DNA from: an uncultured Prochlorococcus sp.
Lineage (GTDB): Bacteria > Cyanobacteriota > Cyanobacteriia > PCC-6307 > Cyanobiaceae
DNA: 53,730 bases
NCBI GenBank assembly: GCA_902622625.1
Contig: CACNQS010000007.1
Location: 1 to 53,730, forward strand
Direction of reading: 5' to 3'
In this document: positions 8,421-16,409 of the stretch, piece after piece
Position numbering within the stretch: the stretch's first letter is position 1
Layout of the letters: the number at the start of each line of letters is the position of its first letter
The notes under the pieces: generated by a model
What the model saw: the letters and a program-made list of their open reading frames with translations, nothing else
What the model was told of the DNA's origin: nothing
Database searches by the model: none
Position numbers and translations under genes: made by a program

Positions 8421-8978
8421 ATGGAACAATCCATTATCGAAAAAACAATTCATGCTATTAAGGGTAGAAGCATATTTTTAATAGGAATGATGGGTTCTGG
8501 CAAGTCACAAACTGGTTTGAAGTTGGCTGAATTATTGAAGTATAAATACATTGATTTAGATTCATTAATAGAAAAGTTGGCAAAAAAATCTATCAATCAA
8601 ATTTTTAAGGATGAAGGAGAAGATAATTTCCGCGAATTAGAAGCAAACTGCCTTAAAGAAACTATCAAAATTCCTTCATTAGTAATCTCAACTGGGGGAG
8701 GAATAGTTACCAAATCGGAAAACTGGGGAATCTTAAGACAGGGAATAATTGCTTGGATAGATCTCGACAAGGATATAGCAATTGAAAGATTGAAAAATGA
8801 AATTGAAAAAAGGCCACTTCTCCAGGGAAATAATCTAAATGATCAATATATGAGCATTTTTCAATCTAGAGAAAATTTGTATTCTCAAGCAGATGTAAGA
8901 ATTCAAGTAAAAAAAGAAAATATTGAAGAAGTTGCTGTGAAAATAATTAATGCAATTCATAAAGAAATAATAAGTTAA
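8421..8978 (+). CDS. aroK: Shikimate kinase
   Basis: A 185-aa cytosolic kinase that phosphorylates shikimate on the way to chorismate and aromatic compounds. The P-loop is GMMGSGKS at residues 22-29. The shikimate-binding aspartate is in DLDSLIE, the glycine-rich STGGGIV is near residue 95, and RPLLQG provides the lid arginine. Length is usual for AroK. It is divergent from the PTPS gene with a 50-base gap and overlaps the convergent crr7 gene by four bases at the 3' end. Confidence 0.94.
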   Translation: MEQSIIEKTIHAIKGRSIFLIGMMGSGKSQTGLKLAELLKYKYIDLDSLIEKLAKKSINQIFKDEGEDNFRELEANCLKETIKIPSLVISTGGGIVTKSENWGILRQGIIAWIDLDKDIAIERLKNEIEKRPLLQGNNLNDQYMSIFQSRENLYSQADVRIQVKKENIEEVAVKIINAIHKEIIS

Positions 8979-9232
8979 TCTGGTTCAATTCTTACTGCAA
9001 ACCATTTGATAACGTATCCTAATTTTATTTCTAATTCATAAGTGCTTTCTAATAATTCTTCAAAAAATTCCTGATCAGGATCTTCTATATTTTGATATAT
9101 TGTTTGTGTTTCTGTTTTACTAAGCCAATTCTTCAACCATAAAATTGCTTCTTGCTTTGATACAATTTTTTCCTTTGAATCTGGCTCTAATAATACATAA
9201 TGATCTGATGCTCTTATTAGTGGATTTGACAT
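8975..9232 (-). CDS. crr7: CRR7-like protein (NDH-1-associated, chlororespiratory reduction 7)
   Basis: An 85-aa soluble protein. HYVLLEP near the N-terminus and the C-terminal YELEIKLGYVIKWFAVRIE match my memory of the CRR7 family, whose members end in a QWYAVRLEK-type strand. In plants CRR7 is needed to assemble chloroplast NDH; the cyanobacterial role is poorly known. This window also has eight NDH-1 genes, which suits the call without proving it. Its start codon is one base from that of the divergent DUF6816 gene, so its promoter must lie inside that gene's reading frame. Confidence 0.7.
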   Translation of the reverse strand: MSNPLIRASDHYVLLEPDSKEKIVSKQEAILWLKNWLSKTETQTIYQNIEDPDQEFFEELLESTYELEIKLGYVIKWFAVRIEPD

Positions 9233-9233
9233 A

Positions 9234-9941
9234 ATGAAAATTCTTCTTGGATTAATTCTTTGCCTGATTGTTCAAGGAATTTTTTTAGAAAGTTCTTTTG
9301 CTCTAGTTGATTCTAACGTACGAGAGTTTTTGGAAAATCGTGTAAATCAATGGCCAGAATTATATTTGCCAAATTTTAAATTATCGGATACTTCTAAGGA
9401 TTTAATTTATCCTGAATGGTTCGAGGGGAATTGGCTTGTTACTTCTCAAGATATAGTTAATGATTCAGAAGAGCCAGTTATTTATAAAGTAAATTTCTTT
9501 AAGAATGATTCAGATTTAATTGTTGGTAATCGTGCAAAAAATTCTGAATCTATTGGAAAAGCAATATTTGGTGAAACCTTAATCAAGGTTGTAAATGATC
9601 CTCAATCTATTAATAATCAAATTACTTATTTAAAAAATGATTTTTATATTGATTCAAGAATTACAGGGAGAAATCAGATCCAAGATAGTGATATTTTTTT
9701 CGCAGATGAGCTAGTTATACAAACAGTACATAAGCCAGGTGCTTCAAGGATTAATCAGGTAGAGACCATTAGTAAATTTCAAAAATGTTCCGAAGAAAAA
9801 TTGGAAGTTGATAATTCAATCAAACCATCAATTTGTGGAGTGCAATATGTTGCTTCTTATGGTTCAAAAGTTGGTGATCCTTCTATTCATGCTATCAAAA
9901 CAAATAAATATAAATTGAAGTTTGACTTTATTGAGAGTTAG
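9234..9941 (+). CDS. DUF6816 family exported (probably thylakoid-lumen) protein
   Basis: A 235-aa protein with a clear signal peptide: a lysine, a hydrophobic core (ILLGLILCLIVQGIFL) and a likely cleavage after SSFA-L near residue 24. The mature part begins with a REFLENRVNQWPELYLPNFKL-like segment and YPEWFEGNW, which fits the DUF6816 family of cyanobacteria and plastids, annotated in plants as lumenal. Function is unknown. The start ATG is separated by a single base from the start of divergent crr7, so there is room for almost no 5' leader outside that gene. The 3' end overlaps the convergent GST gene by 14 bases. Confidence 0.75.
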   Translation: MKILLGLILCLIVQGIFLESSFALVDSNVREFLENRVNQWPELYLPNFKLSDTSKDLIYPEWFEGNWLVTSQDIVNDSEEPVIYKVNFFKNDSDLIVGNRAKNSESIGKAIFGETLIKVVNDPQSINNQITYLKNDFYIDSRITGRNQIQDSDIFFADELVIQTVHKPGASRINQVETISKFQKCSEEKLEVDNSIKPSICGVQYVASYGSKVGDPSIHAIKTNKYKLKFDFIES

Positions 9942-10653
9942 CACTAAAAAGATATTCTTCTAAGTTGTTCCTCCAAATGAAGAGATTTTCTAAATAAGGA
10001 TTGTTTATGTATTCTTGACTCCCCTCTCCTGAAAGAATTGGTCCTGCAGACTTTGGAAATTTAATAAGGGATAATTGAGCAGCAATTGAAATATCTGCAA
10101 TTGATAAACTATCTCCAACTAAATATTTCTTTTTGATCAAGGATTTTGATAAAGCTTCCAGTAATTTCTGGAGTTCTAAATTATCTTTAGAAGACAAAAC
10201 TACGTTAGAAATTTTACTAAGATTTTCAAAAGGTAATTTATCAACAATACTTTTAACTGAAGAAGGTATTTCATCTGGAAGTAATGCAGTTCTTAGCTGT
10301 GGATTTTCTATTGCAGATTTTATTAAAGCTTTTCTACAAGTTGAAGCCATTGTAGTATCTGCCCAGTCTTCAATTAGTTTGCATTGTGCAAATAATATTG
10401 GATCCTCCGGAAAAAGTGGATTGTTTTCATTTTTTTTATCTATATATTCGCAAATAGTTGAAGAGTCATTAATAACTTGATCATTACTATCGACTATTAC
10501 AGGAACTTGTTTTTGACCTGATAATTTGAAGATTTCAAATTGGCCTATTCCAGGTGTTACTTCTTCAACTCGATATTGTAGTTTTTTTGCATGAAGAGCC
10601 ATTCTTGTTTTTAAACAAAAAGCACTATGCCTAAATTGATATAATGTAATCAT
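9928..10653 (-). CDS. Glutathione S-transferase family protein
   Basis: A 241-aa protein with an N-terminal thioredoxin-fold domain (residues 1-78) and an all-helical C-terminal domain. The first strand reads LYQFRHSAFCLKTRMAL, with a possible catalytic Ser or Cys at the usual site. QVPVIV gives the cis-proline that binds glutathione, and DSSTICEYI the following glutamyl-binding turn. The helical domain carries the N-capping segment SIADISIAAQLSL typical of GSTs. The substrate is unknown; detoxification or peroxide metabolism is the usual guess. It is convergent with the DUF6816 gene (14-base overlap). Confidence 0.88.
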   Translation of the reverse strand: MITLYQFRHSAFCLKTRMALHAKKLQYRVEEVTPGIGQFEIFKLSGQKQVPVIVDSNDQVINDSSTICEYIDKKNENNPLFPEDPILFAQCKLIEDWADTTMASTCRKALIKSAIENPQLRTALLPDEIPSSVKSIVDKLPFENLSKISNVVLSSKDNLELQKLLEALSKSLIKKKYLVGDSLSIADISIAAQLSLIKFPKSAGPILSGEGSQEYINNPYLENLFIWRNNLEEYLFSANSQ

Positions 10654-10707
10654 GCTGTTTAATGTTTGTTAAAACTTAGCTAAAAAAGTAATCTATTTGT
10701 GGAGCTG

Positions 10708-10917
10708 ATGGGCGAATTTTTCTCTAATGTTGCTAGATATCCAAAGTATTTGATATCTATCATTGTTGGGGGTCTTGTTGCTTTGCTTGAACCTTTATTC
10801 AAGAATAGATCAAATCCACTCACAATAGTAGGTTTGATATCTTCTGTTTTAAGTGCTTTCATAACTGTTTATTTTGTCTTGCAAGCGATGACAAACCCAA
10901 TAAATTTACAACCATAA
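10708..10917 (+). CDS. DUF751 (Ycf33-type) small membrane protein
   Basis: A 69-aa protein with two hydrophobic segments (about 13-30 and 40-60). FFSNVARYPKYLISIIVGG near the N-terminus and the LEPLF turn match the DUF751 family, which includes plastid Ycf33. Function is unknown. I chose the ATG at 10708 because family members begin just before the NVxRYPxYL segment; a GTG three codons upstream (10699) is the alternative. Its stop overlaps the rbfA start by one base (TAATG), so it heads a tightly packed DUF751-rbfA-hemD run. Confidence 0.75.
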   Translation: MGEFFSNVARYPKYLISIIVGGLVALLEPLFKNRSNPLTIVGLISSVLSAFITVYFVLQAMTNPINLQP

Positions 10918-11309
10918 TGCCAAATAATTACCGTCTTGCAAAAGTTTCTTCTCTTTTGAAGAAAGAAATAACCCTTATTTTGCAGAATGATTTAGAAAAT
11001 GATCTTATTAGAGATCATTTCGTCAATATTTCTAAGATTGATTTATCAGGTGATTTGCAACACTGTAAAATTTATATAACTTCAACTGCTCAAGAGAAAG
11101 TGAGGAAAGAAATTGTATCAAACTTGAATAATGCTAAAAACTCTATAAGGCACAGTTTAGGAAAAAGAATTGAGATGAGAAGAGTTCCAGAGATAATTTT
11201 TAAAGACGATGTTGTTCTTGATAAAGGATTATCAGTCTTGAAACTTCTCGATGAATTAAAAAATCATAATCAATATCATAATGTTGAGGATAAGGATGCC
11301 AAAAGTTGA
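10917..11309 (+). CDS. rbfA: Ribosome-binding factor A
   Basis: A 130-aa KH-fold protein that binds the 30S subunit and helps mature the 5' end of 16S rRNA. The N-terminal YRLAKVSSLLKKEITLIL helix, the ISKIDLSGDLQHCKIYI strand pair and the later RHSLGKRIEMRRVPEIIF segment are RbfA signatures. It starts at an ATG overlapping the preceding stop and runs 14 bases into the likely hemD start. A ribosome-assembly factor between a membrane protein and a tetrapyrrole enzyme is probably just economical packing. Confidence 0.93.
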   Translation: MPNNYRLAKVSSLLKKEITLILQNDLENDLIRDHFVNISKIDLSGDLQHCKIYITSTAQEKVRKEIVSNLNNAKNSIRHSLGKRIEMRRVPEIIFKDDVVLDKGLSVLKLLDELKNHNQYHNVEDKDAKS

Positions 11310-12093
11310 TCTACCCCTTGATCAAAGAAATATAATTATTACTCGATCAAAAGAAGGGATATTGGATATAAAAAAGATATTCATAAGTAAGGGCGCTAAT
11401 GTATTTGATTTACCTGCAATAAGTATTGCTGATCCTGATGATTTGAATCCTCTTGATGAAGCATTAAATCAAATAAATGATTTTCATTGGATTATTTTTT
11501 CCAGTAGTAATGGGATCAAATTTGTAGATAAAAGACTTAGATACTTTAATAGTTCATTAAAAGAATGTTCTAAAAAAACAAAAATCGCCGTAGTCGGAGA
11601 AAAAACCTCAAAAACTCTTGATGATTTTGGGATTAAGGCTGATTTCATACCTCCAGAATTTGTTGCTGAAAGTTTAATTGATAATTTCCCAGTATCTGGT
11701 TATGGACTTCGAGTTTTTGTACCAAGAGTTCAAACAGGTGGTAGGGATTTAATTGCAGATCAATTTAGAAAGGCTGGTTCTCGTGTATTTGAGGTTGCTG
11801 CATATGAAACTAGATGTCCTGAATCAATTCCGGAAGAAACAATTGATATTATTTCTAATCGAAAAGTCGATGCGATTATTTTCTCAAGCGGTAAAACCGT
11901 AGTAAATGCTTCTTTTTTACTGGAAAAAAAACTTGGTAAACAATGGTTAGAATATTTTGATCAAATAAAGTTATTAACTATTGGACCTCAGACAACAAAA
12001 ATATGTAACAAGATTTTTGGAAGAGTTGATGGTCAGGCACAAAAATATACTTTTGAAGGACTACTAGATGAAGCAATTAATATCTTTAATTAG
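11296..12093 (+). CDS. hemD: Uroporphyrinogen-III synthase
   Basis: A 265-aa enzyme that cyclises hydroxymethylbilane to uroporphyrinogen III, the branch point to heme and chlorophyll. The weakly conserved HemD fold is recognisable from NIIITRSKEG, WIIFSSSNGIKFV near residue 65, the central VPRVQTGGRDLIADQFRKAG, DAIIFSSGKTVVNAS, and TIGPQTTK near the end. I chose the ATG at 11296 because GAGG (11286-11289) lies six bases upstream; an in-frame ATG at 11281 has no such site. The start overlaps the end of rbfA by 14 bases. The 3' end overlaps the convergent SRPBCC gene by eight bases. Confidence 0.9.
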   Translation: MPKVDLPLDQRNIIITRSKEGILDIKKIFISKGANVFDLPAISIADPDDLNPLDEALNQINDFHWIIFSSSNGIKFVDKRLRYFNSSLKECSKKTKIAVVGEKTSKTLDDFGIKADFIPPEFVAESLIDNFPVSGYGLRVFVPRVQTGGRDLIADQFRKAGSRVFEVAAYETRCPESIPEETIDIISNRKVDAIIFSSGKTVVNASFLLEKKLGKQWLEYFDQIKLLTIGPQTTKICNKIFGRVDGQAQKYTFEGLLDEAINIFN

Positions 12094-12556
12094 AAAAATT
12101 TTTTGCATAATTCTTTTCAACTAAATCTTTGAACCTATCAATATTTGTCTGTAATTCGTTTGTAACCATTTTGCCTAAAATATTTTCTTCCATAAACCGA
12201 GCAATCATTTTTGGTAGTTCATAAGTTATTGCTAAATTTACCGTTGTGATTTGATCAGTTTTACTTTCGAAAACTACTGATCCCTCAGTTGGTAAGCCTC
12301 CTATTGATTTCCATTTAAGTTTGCTTTTTTCAACCCTTTCTGTAATTTGAGCTTTCCATTTAAACCTAAAGCCATTTGCAGCTAAAGTCCATTCTGTTAA
12401 ATCTGGTAACGTATTAGTTTCTTCGTCAACTGTTTTTACAGATTCAATCCAGCTCATCCAAAGTGACATTGAGTCTAAATCGCTCCATGTGTCCCATACA
12501 TTTTCAAGAGGCGCATTAACAACTGTTATTACGTCATGTTTTAGCCAAGTGCCCAT
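12086..12556 (-). CDS. SRPBCC (START-like/polyketide cyclase) family protein
   Basis: A 156-aa soluble protein with the START-like pattern of a hydrophobic-cavity fold. It has VVNAPLENVWDTWSDLDSMSLWMSWI at the N-terminus, an alternating strand region containing FRFKWKAQITERVEKSKLKWKSIGG, and a long C-terminal helix. Such proteins bind hydrophobic ligands. It starts three bases after the zds stop on the same strand, so the two are almost certainly co-transcribed. This suggests a job in handling a carotenoid or another lipid, an inference from position only. Confidence 0.8.
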   Translation of the reverse strand: MGTWLKHDVITVVNAPLENVWDTWSDLDSMSLWMSWIESVKTVDEETNTLPDLTEWTLAANGFRFKWKAQITERVEKSKLKWKSIGGLPTEGSVVFESKTDQITTVNLAITYELPKMIARFMEENILGKMVTNELQTNIDRFKDLVEKNYAKNFSN

Positions 12557-12559
12557 TAA

Positions 12560-14014
12560 TTAACTTACTGCAAGATTTTTTGCTAAATCGGCTTTCTTCT
12601 CTAAAATTGCGGCAGCAGCTAGATGACCACTCATTGTAGCTCCCTCCATAGAGTCTATATAATCTTGTTTTGTATAACTACCAGCCATGAAGAAATTAGA
12701 TATAGATGTTTTTTGATCAGGTCTGAAAGGTTCCATACCGGGAGCTTCTCTATAGAGTGATTGTGGAATTTGTACCACGTTACTCCAAAGCAATTTAAGG
12801 TTTTTTGAGGATGGAAATAGACGGCGAACCTCTTTATCAATTTCTTTTGTAATTCTTTCTGTGGATCTTCCCATCCATTTATCGCCAGGAGTTAAAACAC
12901 ATTGGAGAAGCGATCCCATATCTTTTTTTCTATAGTCTGCTGGACTTGCTAGTGCTAAATCAGCAAAACAACTGAAAGAGGCATCAGCAGAATAAAGAAG
13001 GTTATCTAGCCCAATTGGCTCGTTTCCAGTATTATCTTTTTGTAATTCAGTAACCCAACCGTCATATCTTAGTTGGATTGTGGCAACAGCTACAGCTCTA
13101 AGTTTTTTTAAACCTTCAAATTCTTTAAATTGATACCATTCTTTTGGAATAATTTTTTTTATTCCAGGAACATCACAGGCAGCTAGAAATTTATCTGCAA
13201 ACACTGCCTTAATTCCTTCAGGAGAAGATATATTTAATTGATTTACTGAATAAGAGGAAGATTCCTTTTCATATATGATTTTTTCTACCTTATGGTTAAG
13301 ATGTATTTTTGCTCCTTTGTTTGTGATGTAGTCGACGATAGGTTGCGTTAACCACTTATGTGGGGAACCTTTTAAAAGATTAAGTTTTGAGGCTTCTGTT
13401 TTTGAAGCAAACATCATGAATATAGTTAGCATGCATCTTGCTGAAATATCTTTGCAATTAATAAAACCTAATGCATATGCGATAGGATCCCACATTCTTT
13501 CTAAACTTTTTTCACTTCCACCATGGTTTAAAAACCATTTTTTAAAACTAATTCTATCTAGATCTCTAATTATTTTCATTGCGCCTTCATAGTCTATCAA
13601 TCCTCTAACGATTGGACTTGTCCCTAAAGCTAAGGCATTTCTGAACTTATCTACCCAAGTAAGTTGTTCGGTGGTAAAAAAAGCTTTAAGTCCGTTAAAT
13701 GGAGCACCTAAAGGGAATCTGAAGTCTAACGATTTTAAATTACCACCATAATTGATAAATAGATGAGTATGATCTTTCGGGAGTAAATTGTCTAGAGCTC
13801 CCACTTTTTTCATTAATTTAAAAAGATTTGCATAATTGTAAAAAAATACATGTAAACCCATTTCTATGTGGTTGCCATCCTTATCTTCCCAACTTCCTAC
13901 TTTACCTCCCCAAAATGACCTGCTCTCGTAAATTTCTACTTCGTGGCCTTCATCAACTAAATTGACTGCTGCTGTAAGTCCAGCTAATCCAGAACCAACT
14001 ATTGCAATTTTCAC
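12560..14014 (-). CDS. zds: Zeta-carotene desaturase (CrtQ/Zds)
   Basis: A FAD enzyme of 484 aa that converts di-cis-zeta-carotene to lycopene isomers through neurosporene, using plastoquinone. [11 protein letters not shown] at the very N-terminus binds [23 protein letters not shown] and the C-terminal [17 protein letters not shown] are plant-type desaturase signatures, and the sequence is the paralogue of crtP at 36.8-38.2 kb. I chose the GTG at 14014, which gives MKIAIVGSG and mirrors the CrtP start; a TTG nine codons upstream (14041) is possible. It is divergent from the Fe-S carrier gene and is followed after three bases by the SRPBCC gene. Confidence 0.92.
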   Translation of the reverse strand: MKIAIVGSGLAGLTAAVNLVDEGHEVEIYESRSFWGGKVGSWEDKDGNHIEMGLHVFFYNYANLFKLMKKVGALDNLLPKDHTHLFINYGGNLKSLDFRFPLGAPFNGLKAFFTTEQLTWVDKFRNALALGTSPIVRGLIDYEGAMKIIRDLDRISFKKWFLNHGGSEKSLERMWDPIAYALGFINCKDISARCMLTIFMMFASKTEASKLNLLKGSPHKWLTQPIVDYITNKGAKIHLNHKVEKIIYEKESSSYSVNQLNISSPEGIKAVFADKFLAACDVPGIKKIIPKEWYQFKEFEGLKKLRAVAVATIQLRYDGWVTELQKDNTGNEPIGLDNLLYSADASFSCFADLALASPADYRKKDMGSLLQCVLTPGDKWMGRSTERITKEIDKEVRRLFPSSKNLKLLWSNVVQIPQSLYREAPGMEPFRPDQKTSISNFFMAGSYTKQDYIDSMEGATMSGHLAAAAILEKKADLAKNLAVS

Positions 14015-14115
14015 TTTTTTATTAGAATTATAACAAATCAAGTTTGGATAACGTTTGTTCTATGCATCCTATCGATTAAGTTTTTATATTATAAATAGTA
14101 GAAAATCCCTCGTTT

Positions 14116-14508
14116 ATGGAAAATGTAGAAGTTAAACAGGAAATTAAAAATTCTGATGATGGTAAAGGTATCTTAATTACGAATGATGCTATAGAACAAA
14201 TTTCAAATTTATTGAAGGGCCAAAGTGATAAAAAAGCACTAAGGGTAGGAGTAAGATCTGGCGGTTGTAGTGGGATGAGTTATACAATGGATTTTATAGG
14301 AAATGATGAAATAAATCCCGATGATAAAGTTTATGATTATTCATTAAATGCTGATCAAAGTTTTCAAGTTGTTTGTGATCCTAAAAGTCTTTTATATATT
14401 TATGGAATGCAGTTAGATTTTAGTAAGGAATTAATTGGAGGTGGCTTTAATTTTGTAAATCCCAATGCATCTCAAACTTGCGGTTGTGGAAGCTCTTTTG
14501 CAGTTTAA
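14116..14508 (+). CDS. sufA: A-type iron-sulfur cluster carrier (SufA/IscA family)
   Basis: A 130-aa HesB/IscA-family protein that receives Fe-S clusters and delivers them to target proteins. The three conserved cysteines are present: C51 in SGGCSGMSY, and C122 and C124 in TCGCGSSF near the C-terminus. The GGGFNFVNPNASQTCGCG tail is characteristic. An N-terminal extension of about 17 polar residues precedes the domain. It is divergent from zds and lies six bases upstream of the TPR gene. It may serve photosystem I and the 4Fe-4S subunit NdhI. The subfamily (SufA versus IscA) is not certain. Confidence 0.88.
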   Translation: MENVEVKQEIKNSDDGKGILITNDAIEQISNLLKGQSDKKALRVGVRSGGCSGMSYTMDFIGNDEINPDDKVYDYSLNADQSFQVVCDPKSLLYIYGMQLDFSKELIGGGFNFVNPNASQTCGCGSSFAV

Positions 14509-14514
14509 TAAATA

Positions 14515-14943
14515 ATGAATAACGAAATTAATCCCATCGAAGAGGATTTTAATGCAGCTTTGTCAAGATATAAAGCAGGGCAAGATTTAATTCCAATCGT
14601 TCAAGATTTTCAAAAAATTATACGGCAAATTCCAAATCATTTTGCTGCTTGGACTTGTTTATCATGGCTTCAATTACTTTTAAAAAATAATGAAGAAGCT
14701 TTGTCAGCTGCCAGACAAGCTGTTCGATTAAATCAGCAAGATCCACAAGCAAGAATGAATTTGTCTTTAGCTCTTTTGGCTACCAATAATAAAGGTGTTA
14801 GGGAACATATTGAGTTAATAAAAAAAATGTCTATGATGATGCCAGACGTGAAAAGTGAGTTGAAAGAATCTGTTGAAGACGGATTAAGTAGATATCCAGA
14901 TTGGCCTGAGTTAACCAAAGTAAAAAAATGGTTGGAATTTTAA
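14515..14943 (+). CDS. Tetratricopeptide-repeat protein
   Basis: A 142-aa soluble protein with about two TPR units in the middle (roughly 35-105). One reads PNHFAAWTCLSWLQLLLKNNEEALSAA, the next starts at the canonical position with AVRLNQQDPQARMNLSLALLA. The C-terminal YPDWPELTKVKKWLEF is compact and aromatic. TPRs mediate protein contacts; the partner is unknown. It sits six bases after the Fe-S carrier gene and its stop is one base before the LpxB-like gene, so all three are likely one transcript. Confidence 0.8.
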   Translation: MNNEINPIEEDFNAALSRYKAGQDLIPIVQDFQKIIRQIPNHFAAWTCLSWLQLLLKNNEEALSAARQAVRLNQQDPQARMNLSLALLATNNKGVREHIELIKKMSMMMPDVKSELKESVEDGLSRYPDWPELTKVKKWLEF

Positions 14944-14944
14944 A

Positions 14945-16147
14945 TTGTTTAAGATTTTAATTTTAAGTAATGGGCATGGAGAAGATCTATCTGGAAGTCT
15001 AATAGCTAAACAATTCGTTAAAAGTGGTTATTCTGTTCATGCTTTGCCAATTGTTGGTATGGGAAACCATTACGAAAAAGAAAAAATTAAGATTATCGGT
15101 AAAACTAAGGAATTTAAAACTGGAGGAATTGGTTATAATTCTTTTAAGGGAAGACTTACTGAGATATTTGGAGGAGAAATATTTTATCTTCTAAAAAGAT
15201 TATATTTAACGTTTAAAATAAGAAAAAAATATGATTATTTTTTTGTAGTTGGAGATATTGTTCCAGTTTTTTTTGCATGGGTTTGTAAGAAAGATTTTTT
15301 TACATATCTAGTTGCTTATTCCAGCCATTATGAAGGAAAGTTGAAATTACCATGGCCTTCTAAATTTTTCTTGCTCTCACAAAAAGCAAAAAAAATATAC
15401 ACGAGAGATTCCCTTACAGCCAACGATTTATCATTGCAATTTAAAAAGAAAGTGTATTTTTTAGGCAACCCATTTATGGATAAGTTTTTTCCTAGAAACA
15501 AAGAATTAAATAAAGATGAATTTAGTATTGGATTATTTCCAGGAAGTAGATTCCCTGAGATTTTAGATAATTTTGTTTTGATTTTAGAGGTATTAGAGGC
15601 ATTGTCAGAATTAAGATATTTTCAAAAAATTCAGTTTAATTTTGCAATAGTTAATGCTCTATCTTCATCAAAAATAAAGGAGATATTTCAAAAAAGAGGA
15701 TGGTTAGAAATAGAAAATATAAAAGATAATAATTTCTTGAAATTCCAATATAAATTTTTAGAAGTGAATATATGTTGGAATAATTTTGACAAAATATTAT
15801 TGAAAAGTAGATGCTGTATTAGCATGGCAGGAACAGCGGCAGAGCAAGCTATTGGATTAGGGAAACCGGTTATTCAGATTGAAGGTAAAGGTCCACAATT
15901 TACAAAAACTTTTGCAGAAGCGCAAAGACGTTTGCTTGGAAATTATGTTTTTTGCTCAAGTAATTATAAGGACAAAAATGATCAAATTAATCAGACAATT
16001 AATTTGATCATAAAAATAATATACCTTATACAGCTTAATAAGAAGTTTATGATCTCATGTAATGAAAATGCAAAAAAAAGACTGGGTGAAAACAAAGCTT
16101 GTCTTAAAATGGTTGATGATATGAATATTGTTATAAAAAATGACTAA
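14945..16147 (+). CDS. Lipid-A-disaccharide synthase-related protein (LpxB-like)
   Basis: A 400-aa GT-B type protein of the LpxB-related family found in cyanobacteria. LILSNGHGEDLSGSLIA opens the N-terminal domain. FFVVGDIVPVFFAW, the phosphate-binding loop LFPGSRFPEILDNF near residue 198, and the acceptor/donor segment SMAGTAAEQAIGLGKPVIQIEGKGPQFTKTFAEAQ near residue 295 follow. It is not canonical LpxB, and its natural substrate is unknown; transfer of a sugar nucleotide to a lipid or sugar acceptor is likely. It starts at a TTG directly after the TPR gene and overlaps the next small membrane gene by eight bases. Confidence 0.8.
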   Translation: MFKILILSNGHGEDLSGSLIAKQFVKSGYSVHALPIVGMGNHYEKEKIKIIGKTKEFKTGGIGYNSFKGRLTEIFGGEIFYLLKRLYLTFKIRKKYDYFFVVGDIVPVFFAWVCKKDFFTYLVAYSSHYEGKLKLPWPSKFFLLSQKAKKIYTRDSLTANDLSLQFKKKVYFLGNPFMDKFFPRNKELNKDEFSIGLFPGSRFPEILDNFVLILEVLEALSELRYFQKIQFNFAIVNALSSSKIKEIFQKRGWLEIENIKDNNFLKFQYKFLEVNICWNNFDKILLKSRCCISMAGTAAEQAIGLGKPVIQIEGKGPQFTKTFAEAQRRLLGNYVFCSSNYKDKNDQINQTINLIIKIIYLIQLNKKFMISCNENAKKRLGENKACLKMVDDMNIVIKND

Positions 16148-16409
16148 GGAGAATAATCAAAATAAGTTAAAACAAATTATCGATAATTTGTTATTAATAA
16201 ATTTATTTACAGTCATTTTTTTTGCAATATTTTTTATTTTTGCAATCATCATGCAATTTAATGGGATATTTATTTTTATTAATTTTATTCAGATAGTTTG
16301 GAATCCTCTTGTAGTTCCATTGATAACAATTCTTATTATTGGGGCTTTAGTAAACGGTATTAATTCTTGGTGGAGGCGTAAATTGCTTTCTCAAGAAGAG
16401 GATATTTAA
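16140..16409 (+). CDS. Small membrane protein, unknown function
   Basis: An 89-aa protein with a polar N-terminus, two hydrophobic helices (about 18-50, rich in Phe and Ile, and 55-75) and a basic C-terminus (WWRRKLL). I do not recognise a family. It starts within the last eight bases of the LpxB-like gene, so it is probably translated from the same transcript. An accessory role for that enzyme at the membrane is possible. Its last 50 bases overlap the 3' end of the convergent SDR gene, the longest convergent overlap in the window. Confidence 0.65.
   Translation: MTKENNQNKLKQIIDNLLLINLFTVIFFAIFFIFAIIMQFNGIFIFINFIQIVWNPLVVPLITILIIGALVNGINSWWRRKLLSQEEDI

Noticed and set aside
10133..10480. Plus-strand 115-codon frame inside the GST gene
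   Set aside because: Antisense shadow of the conserved GST frame with no family resemblance of its own.
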